Below are positions 14,990 through 21,695 of a DNA stretch of 21,695 nucleotides, one piece after another (position 1 is the first letter of the stretch; each line of letters opens with the position of its first letter). Below the pieces are notes generated by a model. It was not told the origin of the DNA. It worked only from the letters and a program-made list of their open reading frames with translations, and did not search any database. The position numbers were made by a program, and so were the translations under genes. This stretch comes from a virus, in IMG/VR virus record IMGVR_UViG_3300013131_000279, positions 1-21,695 of that record; one strand, given 5' to 3'.

Positions 14990-15584
14990 TCGTCTTCTCC
15001 GATAATCGCTCCCGCAAATATTCTTTATACTTACGGGTATCAATATTTAGAAACGGTGCATACTTCTTTAATTTTAAACTGATTGCTTCCCAGATTGGGT
15101 CAGTCAATTTCTTATCAAGATTATTGCCGAACAGGAAAATTTTATCGTAAATTGTAAGAGTTTCGATACTAATATTCCCGCTCAGGAAATTCTTGAGCAC
15201 TGGTGGATGTTGTCTTGAAGCATCAAATAACTGCTCTAGGTTGTATTCAGACAACAAATCTTCTGTGTGTTGCTTGAACTGATAGAATAAACTCTGCTGC
15301 CTTCCTTGCCAGGAAGAATAAACAGTCTCACCTGATCGAATAATCTCACCAATCCATAGTGCATCTGGATTGTCACACGCTACAAAGTTAGCAACAAAGA
15401 ATGCTTTGATCTCATCATCATTATACTTCCTTGACATCTTTTCAAAGAAGTATCTGTCCTTTCTTTTATAAAAGGAATTCAAACTTGCTCTAGATTTGCC
15501 AGCATATCTAAAGTAATCATAATTTTTCCTTGTGAAATGCTGTTTAAATGCAAGATACTGTTTATAAGTATCAAACGGGTTCAT
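14982..15584 (-). CDS. 59: gp59 loader of the gp41 replicative helicase
   Basis: A 200-aa protein starting at the ATG at 15584 (MNPFDTYKQYLAFKQHFTRK). T4 gp59 is 217 aa, helical, and loads helicase gp41 onto gp32-coated forked DNA. Matching stretches are YKQYLAFKQHF, YDYFRYAGKSRASLNSFYKR, DRYFFEKMSRKYNDDEIKAF, FVANFVACDNPDALWIGEI, then LKNFLSGNISIETLTIYDKI and WEAISLKLKKYAPFLNID. The upstream TTG start was rejected because it adds only eight residues and lacks a ribosome-binding site. It overlaps the upstream radical SAM gene by 14 bases, although in T4 gene 59 directly follows gene 33. It should cooperate with gp32, encoded downstream. Confidence 0.88.
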   Translation of the reverse strand: MNPFDTYKQYLAFKQHFTRKNYDYFRYAGKSRASLNSFYKRKDRYFFEKMSRKYNDDEIKAFFVANFVACDNPDALWIGEIIRSGETVYSSWQGRQQSLFYQFKQHTEDLLSEYNLEQLFDASRQHPPVLKNFLSGNISIETLTIYDKIFLFGNNLDKKLTDPIWEAISLKLKKYAPFLNIDTRKYKEYLRERLSEKTNG

Positions 15585-16602
15585 AATTTTTAGGGTTGAA
15601 CATTTCAACTGTCTTCTTCTGTCCTTTTAATTGTATTTTAGCAGCATATTCAACTTTTGGTCTGCTTGGACACATGTTACAGATCCAACCAGGTTCTACA
15701 ACTTCTTTGAATGAACTTCTAAGTGCTTCTTCAGTGTCATTGATGCTGGTTGGTTTATATCCAAGATATTTCTGCCATTCTGGATCTTCTAATTGATCTG
15801 TAGCTGCTAAAGATTCTCTTAGATATGCTACCATAGGACACTTCCACAAATGTCCATTATATAATTGAGAATTTGCACAGGTGCAATGGGTGAAACTAGC
15901 AGATGGATCTCCATCCTCATGTGGATAATATTTTACTGATCCATCTTCATTAAATTTATATTTTACAAGATCAAACCAAGTTCTAGGCTTATTGTCCTCC
16001 GTAAGATATGCTTCACTCAATTCAAACATGTTGTCAATATCAACTCCACGTTCAATTAGATATTTGGTAAACTCATATCCATTTTCCCAATCTTTCTTAC
16101 CCACTTGAGTATATGGTGGACGATGAAAGGTAAGTCTAAAGACAACACCCTTCAACATTTCATCAGCAATCCATTCCTTTTCTTGAAGAAGTCTAGATCC
16201 ATTGCTGAATAGTTTTACATTACATGGTTGTGATCCACGCTCACCATAACAAAGTTCTCTAACAATCCTAGTTACTTCTTTTGTTCTTGGTTCCAATAAT
16301 GGTTCGCCACCAATGATACTAACATGGCTCCAAACCCAAATCTTTGGGAGAATATTTTCTATATCCTCTATTAACTGATCAATATCTACAGAACTTTTTC
16401 CCGAAAGCAAACTGCTATTATGATTACATCCTCTACATGAAAGATTGCAACCATTCATAGTATGAATACTAAGAAGCCTTGTAGTAGGTCTTTCTTTTTC
16501 TAACTCTACAATTTGATCTGTGGTAATTTGTTTAAAATTATCGATCCAAAATCCTTTTAAACTTCTAATGTATTCGACTTTTTCTTTCAGTTCTTTGTCC
16601 AT
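15571..16602 (-). CDS. Radical SAM enzyme with C-terminal auxiliary cysteine region (copy 2)
   Basis: A 343-aa protein. The radical SAM signature is CNLSCRGC (Cys52, Cys56, Cys59), followed by SIIGGEPLLEP at 95-105 and a barrel strand VKLFSNG. The C-terminal part has Cys240, Cys242 and Cys255 (HCTCANSQLYNGHLWKCP), then Cys308 and Cys311 (WICNMCPSRPK), consistent with a second iron-sulphur cluster as in SPASM/Twitch proteins. It is clearly paralogous to the 268-aa copy at 18545, which shares NSQL/NTQL-xNGxLWKCP and ICNMC. Its ATG shares a base with the gp33 stop (TGATG), and its end overlaps gp59, so it is inserted without a gap between two T4 core genes. Substrate is unknown. Confidence 0.8.
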   Translation of the reverse strand: MDKELKEKVEYIRSLKGFWIDNFKQITTDQIVELEKERPTTRLLSIHTMNGCNLSCRGCNHNSSLLSGKSSVDIDQLIEDIENILPKIWVWSHVSIIGGEPLLEPRTKEVTRIVRELCYGERGSQPCNVKLFSNGSRLLQEKEWIADEMLKGVVFRLTFHRPPYTQVGKKDWENGYEFTKYLIERGVDIDNMFELSEAYLTEDNKPRTWFDLVKYKFNEDGSVKYYPHEDGDPSASFTHCTCANSQLYNGHLWKCPMVAYLRESLAATDQLEDPEWQKYLGYKPTSINDTEEALRSSFKEVVEPGWICNMCPSRPKVEYAAKIQLKGQKKTVEMFNPKNYEPV

Positions 16603-16865
16603 CAGATAAAAAATTTTGCTTTAGAAGTTCTCTTCAAATAATTTAGGTTAGTTGCATTCCACTTTAGTTTTTCTTTCAGTGGTTTTGAAATCAGTTTTAC
16701 AATCGATTCGATTTCAATACTATTCTGTTCACAATAAAAACAAATTGCCTCAATATAATTCATGCCTGAGTTATCTTTTACAATGTTTTCAATGTCATTA
16801 GTAAACTTATCTTGGCAAAGAAACTTGCTCTTGATAATAGATTTAATTTCATTTTTTGTAGTCAT
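16602..16865 (-). CDS. 33: gp33 late-promoter transcription accessory protein
   Basis: An 87-aa protein. The central block DNSGMNYIEAICFYCEQNSI aligns with the GMSYLEATTAFLEENSI block of T4 gp33 (112 aa), followed by a similar helix (VKLISKPLKEKLK). The C terminus ends in aromatic and hydrophobic residues (KAKFFI), comparable in position to the clamp-binding tail of T4 gp33 (LDFLL). gp33 links RNA polymerase to the gp45 sliding clamp and co-activates late transcription with gp55. The late motifs in this window fit its presence. It starts inside the 3' end of the exonuclease gene (17-base overlap) and ends overlapping the radical SAM start. Confidence 0.72.
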   Translation of the reverse strand: MTTKNEIKSIIKSKFLCQDKFTNDIENIVKDNSGMNYIEAICFYCEQNSIEIESIVKLISKPLKEKLKWNATNLNYLKRTSKAKFFI

Positions 16866-17514
16866 TTAGTTTGTCCTCCACAAATTTTTGAATGTACTTA
16901 ACTAGTTTTTCCATGTACTGTTTCTTATCATACTCTTCATAAACTTCTACCTCACCATTTTCACACGTCATAATGATGACAAGTTTCTTTACTGGTATCT
17001 CCGTCATTTCATAAAACATACAAGCATATGCTGCTGCTTGCACAAAATAATTTTCGATCCATTGCTTTGGTTTTGGTTTTTCTGCAGTCTTAAAGTCAAT
17101 GACTGCTAATTCACCATTATACTCGGCAATACAATCTACTGTTCCTGCAACACCTAGCTCTTTACTGTATAAAGATTTCTCAAGAGCATAGATATTATTT
17201 ATATTACCCAGGATTTTTTTCGCCTGAGTAAATAACATCTTTGGTAAAGGATCTGTATCTGGAACATCCTTATTCCAAAGGAAGTTTTCTATGCATGTGT
17301 GGACTTTAGTTCCGCGAGATGTAGAACGTTTAGAAATACGGTTCGCTTCTTCCTCACCAACCCGTTCTCGCCATTTTACAAAGACTTCTTTATTAAAATG
17401 GGAGGTGACCGAGGTAATAGATACCATCGGTCTACCTTCCACGGTATAATAACGAACTCCATCAATCGTTTCCCGTTTCAGTGCAGGAAACTCAATATCA
17501 ACGTGTTGAAACAT
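16849..17514 (-). CDS. PD-(D/E)XK exonuclease (RecB/MGME1-like)
   Basis: A 221-aa protein using the ATG at 17514, which shares its A with the TGA of PhoH (TGATG); a TTG one codon upstream is less likely. Counting from that TTG, motifs are RGTKVH (68-73), GVAGTVDCIAEYNGELAVID with Asp128 and Asp141, FKT with Lys143, and QAAAYACMF at 160-168. This is the RecB-type nuclease arrangement D...(D/E)xK...Q. The family trims or degrades DNA ends and is common in cyanophages, where it may replace T4 recombination nucleases or help degrade host DNA. It is in an operon with PhoH and gp33. Confidence 0.82.
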   Translation of the reverse strand: MFQHVDIEFPALKRETIDGVRYYTVEGRPMVSITSVTSHFNKEVFVKWRERVGEEEANRISKRSTSRGTKVHTCIENFLWNKDVPDTDPLPKMLFTQAKKILGNINNIYALEKSLYSKELGVAGTVDCIAEYNGELAVIDFKTAEKPKPKQWIENYFVQAAAYACMFYEMTEIPVKKLVIIMTCENGEVEVYEEYDKKQYMEKLVKYIQKFVEDKLNDYKK

Positions 17515-18269
17515 CAAAGACCCAAATTAATTTTGTTTAGAATGTAACTCTTGACAAGTCCAGATCTTACGATATCTTCAACGCCAAATTCGACGCTTTC
17601 AAATTCAGGCATCGCTTGAATAATTTTCATAAAATCTAGAATACCATTTCGTTCATTGGTTTTGATAAGGTCTGACTGCGATGCATCACCACAGAAATGG
17701 ATCTTACAATTTTCACCAACTCTTGTAATTATACTATCTAATTCGTGAAAATTCAAGTTCTGACACTCATCGACGATGATAATACAATCATCTAGTGTAG
17801 TTCCACGGATGAAACTTGTAGACCAGAACTTTACACTTTCTTGTGTCTTGAGATTACCCCACAGCATTTCAAAATCATTGTCTGTAGGTAACTCAAACAT
17901 ATACTTTACCATATTCTTATACGGAATTTGGTAAAGAGAAGATTTATCTTCATGATCTCCTGGAAGGAAACCAATTTCTCTTGTAGCAACTAATGATCTT
18001 ACAACCACAACTCTGTTGTAAGGTGTCAAAGGATTGAGGACTTCTTTCAATGCAAGGTACATTGTGATAAAGGTTTTGCCTGTACCTGCTGCACCATAAA
18101 CAAAAACATTTTTGTCTTCTTTATAAGCGTCAAAAACTTTTGTTTGGTTTTGTGTTAGCGGTTCAATATCGACCATCATATCGACATTGAAAGGTTTTTT
18201 TCTTTGCATTTGCTTTGCTGATAATCCAGCTCCGACTTGGGAAGAAGTTCTTTTTTTCCTTGAGGACAT
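17514..18269 (-). CDS. phoH: PhoH-like P-loop ATPase
   Basis: A 251-aa protein. Walker A is GAAGTGKT (59-66), Walker B is IIIVDE (163-168), and the PhoH-type stretches VVRSLVATREIGFLPGD, SFIRGTTLDDC and ITRVGENCKIHFCGDASQSD are present. The N-terminal 35 residues are basic and Ser/Lys-rich. PhoH-like proteins are RNA-associated or helicase-like ATPases of uncertain function and are widespread in cyanophages, where they were first linked to phosphate stress; the phosphate link is not shown here. It starts one base after the stop of the 83-aa gene and overlaps the exonuclease start by one base. It is complete, and I see no damage to its motifs. Confidence 0.93.
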   Translation of the reverse strand: MSSRKKRTSSQVGAGLSAKQMQRKKPFNVDMMVDIEPLTQNQTKVFDAYKEDKNVFVYGAAGTGKTFITMYLALKEVLNPLTPYNRVVVVRSLVATREIGFLPGDHEDKSSLYQIPYKNMVKYMFELPTDNDFEMLWGNLKTQESVKFWSTSFIRGTTLDDCIIIVDECQNLNFHELDSIITRVGENCKIHFCGDASQSDLIKTNERNGILDFMKIIQAMPEFESVEFGVEDIVRSGLVKSYILNKINLGL

Positions 18270-18270
18270 A

Positions 18271-18522
18271 TTAGAAGTGCGTTGTTTTCTGAGGCTTTAC
18301 TTTTGAACCAGGCATCTTGCTAACCTTATGAAGGATTTCATTCCATCCTCCATCAGTTCTACTATAAACGTCACCTACAGCACTCACGGCAGAAGCGACA
18401 CCAGCAGACCAATCTTTATCCCATTCGGGATTATCTTTTCTCCACTGATCGTAATCAGCAACAGACATAACAAGTTCCTGTGTTTCCCCAGTCTCTAAAT
18501 GTTTGACAGGATAAATGGGCAT
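18271..18522 (-). CDS. Small FmdB-like protein without zinc cysteines
   Basis: An 83-aa protein. The start MPIYPVKHLETGETQELVMS resembles the N terminus of FmdB-type zinc-ribbon proteins (MPxYxFxC...G), but here there are no cysteines. It is followed by DYDQWRKDNPEWDKDWSAG and a C-terminal NEILHKVSKMPGS. It begins an operon with PhoH, the exonuclease and gp33, behind a perfect NATAAATA motif 19 bases upstream. The family link is tentative; function is unknown. Confidence 0.7.
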   Translation of the reverse strand: MPIYPVKHLETGETQELVMSVADYDQWRKDNPEWDKDWSAGVASAVSAVGDVYSRTDGGWNEILHKVSKMPGSKVKPQKTTHF

Positions 18523-18541
18523 AGTTATTTCAATTCGTAAA

Positions 18542-18549
18542 TATTTATT
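18542..18549 (-). promoter_or_regulatory. Late promoter AATAAATA for the 83-aa-PhoH-exo-gp33 operon
   Basis: Minus-strand AATAAATA is a full match to NATAAATA. It overlaps the TAA stop of the radical SAM gene and ends 19 bases before the ATG at 18522. It separates the carbamoyltransferase module from the core operon. Confidence 0.65.
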
Positions 18550-19351
18550 GGGTGGTGATAATTTTTTTATGGTTGTTGATTTGTAATGCTGCGCTAAACT
18601 TCAATGGTCTAGCAGTACACATGTTACATATTTGTTCAGGTTTACTAGAGTTATCACAGAATTTTACCAGATCTTCATCACTACAGTCAACTGGTAGTCC
18701 ATCTCCAATAAAAGGTTTCCAACAATCATCATCTAATTGTTCAGTAACATAAAGAAGTTCCTTCAGAAATGCTGCATTAGGACACTTCCAAAGTCTACCA
18801 TTAAACAACTGAGTATTAGAGCAAGAACACATCTCAAAACTTTGTTCTATATTGTTATGAGCATAAGGATATACCTTACCGTTAGTCTGTTTAATAGAAT
18901 TAAACCAACGGTCTTTGCCATCATGATGTTCTGTAACAAGAACCTTAGAACTTTTTACCTTGTTGATGTTCTCAATAACTTCTGGTGTATGAATACTAAC
19001 ACGTAAGGACATGCCAGGATACTTTTCCAGATCTTCCTCAATCCATTGTCTGTTCTCTTCATTGAGAAGAATACCATTGGTGTACAGATAGACTGTCTCA
19101 GTGTGCTCTAGACAAGCGTGTAGGATGTCTCTGCAGCGTGGATTGAGCAATGGTTCTCCACCAATCACTGAGACACGTTCTGCGTCTATCCTGGGTAGTA
19201 TTGTATGGATATCTTGAATGAGTTTATCAGTATCTAATTTACTACCAGGAGCAAAGTAATTACTGAAATGATTACATCCTTTGCAACTTAGATTACATCC
19301 AATTGTTGCACTAACATCAAGAATTTTTAATTTTGGGATTGTGGTAAGCAA
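18545..19351 (-). CDS. Radical SAM enzyme with auxiliary cysteine region (copy 1)
   Basis: A 268-aa protein. The signature is CNLSCKGC (Cys19, Cys23, Cys26), followed by VIGGEPLLNP (62-71) and VYLYTNG. Auxiliary cysteines are Cys175 and Cys177 (MCSCSNTQLFNGRLWKCP, with Cys190), then Cys242 and Cys245 (QICNMCTARPL), matching copy 2 at 15571. It is about 75 residues shorter, lacking the N-terminal extension and part of the middle. No ATG lies before the first motif; the start is TTG at 19351, supported by AGGAG (19361-19365) nine bases upstream. This start lies inside the carbamoyltransferase tail, giving a 35-base overlap. The tight coupling implies it works with the carbamoyltransferases on the same substrate or product. 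Confidence 0.8.
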   Translation of the reverse strand: MLTTIPKLKILDVSATIGCNLSCKGCNHFSNYFAPGSKLDTDKLIQDIHTILPRIDAERVSVIGGEPLLNPRCRDILHACLEHTETVYLYTNGILLNEENRQWIEEDLEKYPGMSLRVSIHTPEVIENINKVKSSKVLVTEHHDGKDRWFNSIKQTNGKVYPYAHNNIEQSFEMCSCSNTQLFNGRLWKCPNAAFLKELLYVTEQLDDDCWKPFIGDGLPVDCSDEDLVKFCDNSSKPEQICNMCTARPLKFSAALQINNHKKIITTQ

Positions 19352-20168
19352 GGTAAGCAGCTCCTATGGAAGTTCCACCATCATGTGCGATTGGTTCAGC
19401 ATATATTTTTACATCTTCTGGCAACTGTTTACACAGTTTATAATTCACAACACAGTTCAAGAAACATCCACCAGACAATACAAGATTCTTACATTTAGTT
19501 TTCTTTAAAGCAAGTTGAGCAAGTTCTAATGCACGTTCTTCCCAAAGAGTTTGAACTGTGTAGGCAGCATCTTCCTTTGGTTTTAGTGTGAGATCACTTA
19601 GGTCTACTATATTAGATCCATATGATGACAGTCCCATGACTTTACCAGCATCTTCATAATCAAATCCACAAAATCTAGATACATCTTCAAATTTTTTCCC
19701 TATGCCATGGTTCTCAGACTGCCAATATTGTTTATGAATAGTTTTCCATTGAAACCTATTACTATTTTTTGCGTGAAAGATAGTTTCAATTTCTAAGTTG
19801 TCCGCAACTTTAGATCCATTACTATCTACGATAATACATGCTGCCTCATCAAATCCAGAACTATAGAATGCTCCTGCAGCATGTGCTAAATGATGAGACT
19901 TTCTATAATCAATATGTTTAGCAGTAGGAAATGAACGTTTGATCCGTGCAGTATCTCTAGCACTGATCATATTTTTTTCTGGTGTAGTCCAATGCGAATC
20001 AACTGTTGCAATCACATCTACAGCAGTTACATAATTTACCAAGTCTTTGACTGTATAGTCATACTTTTTTCTAGTAACTCGTTCTGCTTCCAAATAAAAA
20101 TCTATCTGTCCATCTTTCAACAGACAAATAGATCCATTATTAGAAACATTTATTCCTAAGATATTCAT
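19317..20168 (-). CDS. Stand-alone Kae1-like carbamoyltransferase domain (N-terminal half only)
   Basis: A 283-aa protein with the N-terminal domain of NodU/CmcH/TobZ O-carbamoyltransferases: MNILGINVSNNGSICLLKDG, LEAERVTRKK, HHLAHAAGAFYSSGFDEA with the metal-binding HHxxHA at 92-97, DAGKVMGLSSYG (about 173-184), LSGGCFLNCVVNY (231-243) and HDGGTSIGAA. It ends right after this, without the YrdC-like C-terminal domain (GRxEAGPRALGNRS) that makes carbamoyl-AMP. There is no sign of a frameshift: the stop is followed by the coupled radical SAM gene, and all motifs are intact. Its ATG overlaps the stop of the full-length paralogue by four bases. I infer that it uses carbamoyl-AMP from that paralogue, forms a heterodimer with it, or is regulatory. 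Confidence 0.78.
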   Translation of the reverse strand: MNILGINVSNNGSICLLKDGQIDFYLEAERVTRKKYDYTVKDLVNYVTAVDVIATVDSHWTTPEKNMISARDTARIKRSFPTAKHIDYRKSHHLAHAAGAFYSSGFDEAACIIVDSNGSKVADNLEIETIFHAKNSNRFQWKTIHKQYWQSENHGIGKKFEDVSRFCGFDYEDAGKVMGLSSYGSNIVDLSDLTLKPKEDAAYTVQTLWEERALELAQLALKKTKCKNLVLSGGCFLNCVVNYKLCKQLPEDVKIYAEPIAHDGGTSIGAAYLAYHNPKIKNS

Positions 20169-21695
20169 TTGACTACAAGTTTTTGTACTTCAGGAAAATA
20201 AAGATACTTAATATCACTATTATTAAAAGTCTTCAATGCATCTTCTGGTGTCTCTACAAGTGGTTCACCAGCAAGATTAAAGGATGTATTGAACAAAATT
20301 GGAACGTTAGTTTCTTTATTGAATGCAGCAATCAAATTGTAGTAATGTTCATTCTGTTCTTTTGTAACAGTTTGAATTCTACAAGTTTTATCAACATGAA
20401 GTATTGCTGGAATAAATGGTGCAGTATCAAAATATGCATCGACAGCATACATCATGAAAGGACTTTCATCCATCCCTGCCATATCAAACCACTCATGAAC
20501 ATATTCTTTTAAAATAGTTCCTGCAAAAGGACGGAATGCTTCACGCTTTTTGATTGTATTGACATGATCTTTTCCGTTAGGATCTCTTGGATCATAAAGA
20601 ATAGATCGATTACCAAGTGCTCTAGGACCAGCTTCAGATCTTCCCTGAAACATTGCAACAATATTTCTATTACTAATTAGACTAGCTACCTGTTCATAAG
20701 TAGTGTCTAATCCTTCAATGTGAGAAAGATCGTAAGTTGGTCCTAAGTATAATGTTTTCATAGGTGTTTTTTTATCCGAAACTAACATTGCAGATCCAAA
20801 TGCATGTCCACCATCATATGATAATGGATCAACGTATAAATTGATGTCTAATGATTTTAACACATTATAGTTAGAAACACAATTCAAAAAGAAACCACCA
20901 GAAACTACTACATTTTTTTTACCAGAAAGTTCAATTGCTTTTTTGATCATGTAAATCGTATGTTTTTCAGCAGACTTCTGAAGATTATATGCTACGTTTT
21001 CATTTACAGTTTCTTCTCCATAGTATTTTGTCCATCCTTCATTGTCTCTAGGATAGATGTCTTTACTACAAAGACTATGCCCATACTCTTCATTGAAAAG
21101 ATTGACTTGTCCAGAACCATAAGCAGAAAGTCCCATAGTTTTACCTGCTTCAAGTTCACCAAATCCACAAAGCGAAGATATGCACCTAAACGCTTGTCCA
21201 ATACTTACTCTATCACTGAATAAATTATTACCATCCCAAAAAGGATGTCCAATTTTTTCACATAAAGAACGATTATAGAAGCAAGAATAGTGCTTGAATA
21301 AAGGAATAAATTCACCATTCACATAGTTGTAAATACTTTCTGTTTCACAAAATGAAGTCCCATTTTTACGAACAACAGATCCTTTACCATCCATTACTAG
21401 ACAGACAGCATCATCAAATCCAGACCCATAAAATGCAGATGCTGCATGACAATCATGATGACGATCAGAAAAATCTAAAACTTCTTTTACTCCCCTATCA
21501 TGTAAAAGCTGTTTAAGGTTTTTTTTATAAGATTGCTTTTCAAAATTATACTTTATTGTATACTTTGTAAAACAATCAGAGTAAACTGCAACATCAATAC
21601 TATCATCAACGAATTTTTCACATAGTGCGTAAGCACCAACATCACGTTTCTTTCTAGTAACTCTTTCTTCTTCAAGATAAAATTTTAGTTTCCCA
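20165..21695 (-). CDS. Full-length NodU/TobZ-type O-carbamoyltransferase, 5' end outside window
   Basis: The frame is open to the right edge; 509 residues are visible and the start lies outside. The first visible residues (KLKFYLEEERVTRKKRDVG) already match the family, so only a short N-terminal part is missing. Kae1-like domain: HHDCHAASAFYGSGFDDAV (visible residues 79-97), AGKTMGLSAYGSG, VVSGGFFLNCVSNY and YDGGHAFGSA. YrdC-like C-terminal domain: GRSEAGPRALGNRSIL (351-366), EAFRPFAGTIL, VPILFNTSFNLAGEPLVETP. The family uses ATP and carbamoyl phosphate to make carbamoyl-AMP and transfers the carbamoyl to a hydroxyl of a sugar, antibiotic or nucleotide. It is first in the visible accessory operon; the substrate is unknown. 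A start at the internal Met (21394) would cut off HHxxHA and is rejected. Confidence 0.88.
   Translation of the reverse strand, partial: GKLKFYLEEERVTRKKRDVGAYALCEKFVDDSIDVAVYSDCFTKYTIKYNFEKQSYKKNLKQLLHDRGVKEVLDFSDRHHDCHAASAFYGSGFDDAVCLVMDGKGSVVRKNGTSFCETESIYNYVNGEFIPLFKHYSCFYNRSLCEKIGHPFWDGNNLFSDRVSIGQAFRCISSLCGFGELEAGKTMGLSAYGSGQVNLFNEEYGHSLCSKDIYPRDNEGWTKYYGEETVNENVAYNLQKSAEKHTIYMIKKAIELSGKKNVVVSGGFFLNCVSNYNVLKSLDINLYVDPLSYDGGHAFGSAMLVSDKKTPMKTLYLGPTYDLSHIEGLDTTYEQVASLISNRNIVAMFQGRSEAGPRALGNRSILYDPRDPNGKDHVNTIKKREAFRPFAGTILKEYVHEWFDMAGMDESPFMMYAVDAYFDTAPFIPAILHVDKTCRIQTVTKEQNEHYYNLIAAFNKETNVPILFNTSFNLAGEPLVETPEDALKTFNNSDIKYLYFPEVQKLVVK

Noticed and set aside
15044-15051. TCTAAATA on the minus strand inside gp59 as another late promoter
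   Set aside because: It lies about 55 bases from the DUF1825-like start, outside the 19-24-base spacing of the other motifs, and is plausible by chance in AT-rich coding sequence.
20165-21394. Internal Met at 21394 as the start of the large carbamoyltransferase
   Set aside because: The frame stays open to the window edge, and the excluded part encodes the essential HHxxHA motif and the family N terminus.

Overview
This window looks like part of the genome of a T4-like cyanophage, a marine Synechococcus/Prochlorococcus myovirus. Three things support this: (i) collinear T4-type baseplate/tail genes (gp26, gp27-like, gp5, gp48, gp53, gp54-like) and replication/late-transcription genes (gp32, gp59, gp33); (ii) typical cyanophage accessory genes (a PhoH-type ATPase, a DUF1825-like protein otherwise seen in cyanobacteria, a PD-(D/E)XK exonuclease); (iii) moderately AT-rich, almost gap-free coding with stop/start overlaps and T4-type late promoter motifs (NATAAATA / CTAAATA). 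No tRNA, CRISPR array, insertion sequence or integrase was seen, and there is no gene-free stretch longer than 300 bases.

Layout. 1-9901 (minus strand, read right to left): tail hub and spike cluster. Its order is gp54-like tube initiator, gp26 with a small overlapping ORF, a 532-aa protein carrying a lambda-R-like lysozyme domain, a 512-aa glycine-zipper/proline-rich protein, a gp27-like hub, a 70-aa protein, a gp5-like OB-fold protein without a lysozyme domain, a separate beta-helical needle protein, a repeat-containing virion protein with a fibre-type C-terminal domain, and a partial unknown gene. 9930-13032 (plus strand): gp4 head-completion nuclease, a conserved unknown, gp48 and gp53, closed by an intrinsic terminator. 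13111-15584 (minus): gp32 with a sigma70-type promoter, two small unknowns, a DUF1825-like protein and gp59. 15571-18522 (minus): a radical SAM enzyme inserted between gp33 and gp59, then gp33, exonuclease, PhoH and an FmdB-like small protein. 18545-21695 (minus): an accessory operon of a full-length NodU/TobZ-type O-carbamoyltransferase (5' end outside the window), a second carbamoyltransferase consisting only of the Kae1-like N-terminal domain, and a second radical SAM enzyme.

How the genes may work together. The tail cluster encodes the central hub, tube base and membrane-puncturing spike; the cell-wall-degrading activity appears to have moved from gp5 to the 532-aa protein. gp26 and the following 62-aa ORF overlap in a -1 relation at a textbook slippery run, which suggests a programmed frameshift like the lambda G/GT tail chaperones. 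gp32, gp59 and the exonuclease serve DNA replication/recombination, and gp33 links the sliding clamp to late transcription from the promoters seen here. The two carbamoyltransferases and two paralogous radical SAM enzymes look like a small biosynthetic module acting on an unknown hydroxylated substrate (modified nucleotide, surface glycan or small metabolite). It is the most unusual part of the window.
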